Positions 5,677-5,982 of a stretch of DNA of 5,982 nucleotides are shown piece after piece. Below the pieces are notes generated by a model. It was given only the letters and a program-made list of their open reading frames with translations, was not told the DNA's origin and did not search any database. The translations under genes and the position numbers were made by a program. Within the stretch, counting starts at the first letter, position 1. The number at the start of each line of letters is the position of its first letter. This stretch comes from JACDHQ01 sp036401195 (lineage in GTDB: Bacteria; Gemmatimonadota; Gemmatimonadetes; Gemmatimonadales; Gemmatimonadaceae), in contig DASWVQ010000226.1 of NCBI GenBank assembly GCA_036401195.1, forward strand, positions 1 to 5,982. Reading direction: 5' to 3'.

Positions 5677-5982
5677 GCGGTGGGGGATTCGTGCGGGTCG
5701 GGCCGGGCGGCGCAGGCGGCGACGATCGCCTCGCGCAGCGCGTCGTCCTCGCGGGGGAGCACCCCGCGGAGGTCGAGGAGGATGGTGTCGCTGGCGATGC
5801 GCCCCACCACGGCGGGATCGCCGGCGCGGAGTCGCGCCTCGAGCGCGGTGGCGGGCCCCGCCAGCGCGATCGCCGCGGAGGGAATGCGCGCGGTGGGGAA
5901 GGCGCCGCCCCCCACGGTGGCTTCGCTGTCGGCGACGCGGGCGGCGACGCCCTGCCCGTCGAGCGCGCGCACCAGGCGCGCG
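5673..5982 (-). CDS. selA: L-seryl-tRNA(Sec) selenium transferase (selenocysteine synthase), C-terminal part
   Basis: SelA is a PLP enzyme that converts seryl-tRNA(Sec) to selenocysteinyl-tRNA(Sec) using selenophosphate. Only the last 103 or so residues are present; the frame stays open to the right edge, where the rest of the gene lies. The visible part matches the SelA C-terminus: VADSEATVGGGAFPTARIPS (a glycine-rich turn, then the PS motif), AIALAG, an LRAGDPAVVGRI stretch, the strand TILLDLRGVLP and the acidic EDDALREAI. The PLP-binding lysine is outside the window, so activity cannot be judged. The stop overlaps the gmhB start by four bases, so selA heads, or is internal to, the operon that continues to gmhB, purN and purH. 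Its presence implies that the organism makes selenoproteins, provided selB, selC and selD occur elsewhere. Confidence 0.88.
   Translation of the reverse strand, partial: ARLVRALDGQGVAARVADSEATVGGGAFPTARIPSAAIALAGPATALEARLRAGDPAVVGRIASDTILLDLRGVLPREDDALREAIVAACAARPDPHESPTA

Overview
The window is a very GC-rich stretch (about 70% by eye) of a bacterial chromosome. It holds ordinary metabolic and envelope genes packed tightly on the minus strand, with one short gene fragment on the plus strand at the left edge. Three things suggest a diderm bacterium, perhaps Gemmatimonadota (inference; no rRNA or marker gene is present): a GmhB-type heptose-bisphosphate phosphatase, a DUF2723/TMEM260-like membrane glycosyltransferase of a kind common in Bacteroidota and Gemmatimonadota, and a palindromic repeat (arm core GTCATCCTGAGCGAAGCGAA) of a type I recall from GC-rich environmental genomes.

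The minus strand, read right to left in transcription order, is as follows. 5982-5673 is the 3' end of selA (selenocysteine synthase), which enters from the right edge. 5676-5104 is gmhB. 5107-4382 is purN (GAR transformylase). 4355-2826 is purH (AICAR transformylase/IMP cyclohydrolase). A 111-bp gap (2825-2715) follows, then 2714-399 is a 771-residue polytopic DUF2723 glycosyltransferase. selA/gmhB and gmhB/purN overlap by four bases (ATGA and GTGA), so selA-gmhB-purN-purH is very likely one transcript. The DUF2723 gene may be read through from it, because no convincing terminator or promoter is visible in the gap. On the plus strand, 1-309 is the 3' end of an unrecognised protein with a zinc-ribbon-like cysteine pattern. 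It converges on the DUF2723 gene.

The most interesting structure is a dispersed palindromic element present twice, at 318-391 and 4380-4453. Both copies are exactly 74 nt and align without gaps at about 82% identity (61/74), with most differences in the central spacer. Copy 1 fills the gap between the two convergent genes. Copy 2 lies inside the purN reading frame: it supplies the last 23 residues and the stop codon of PurN, and it also creates an ATG that overlaps that stop as ATGA and is in frame with purH. The element therefore appears to have been absorbed as a protein tail and a possible translational-coupling junction. This resembles the in-frame palindromic elements known from Rickettsia, although no homology to them is claimed.

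The PurN, PurH and GmhB family signatures are intact. Apart from the repeats, I see no mobile genes, CRISPR array, tRNA or rRNA.
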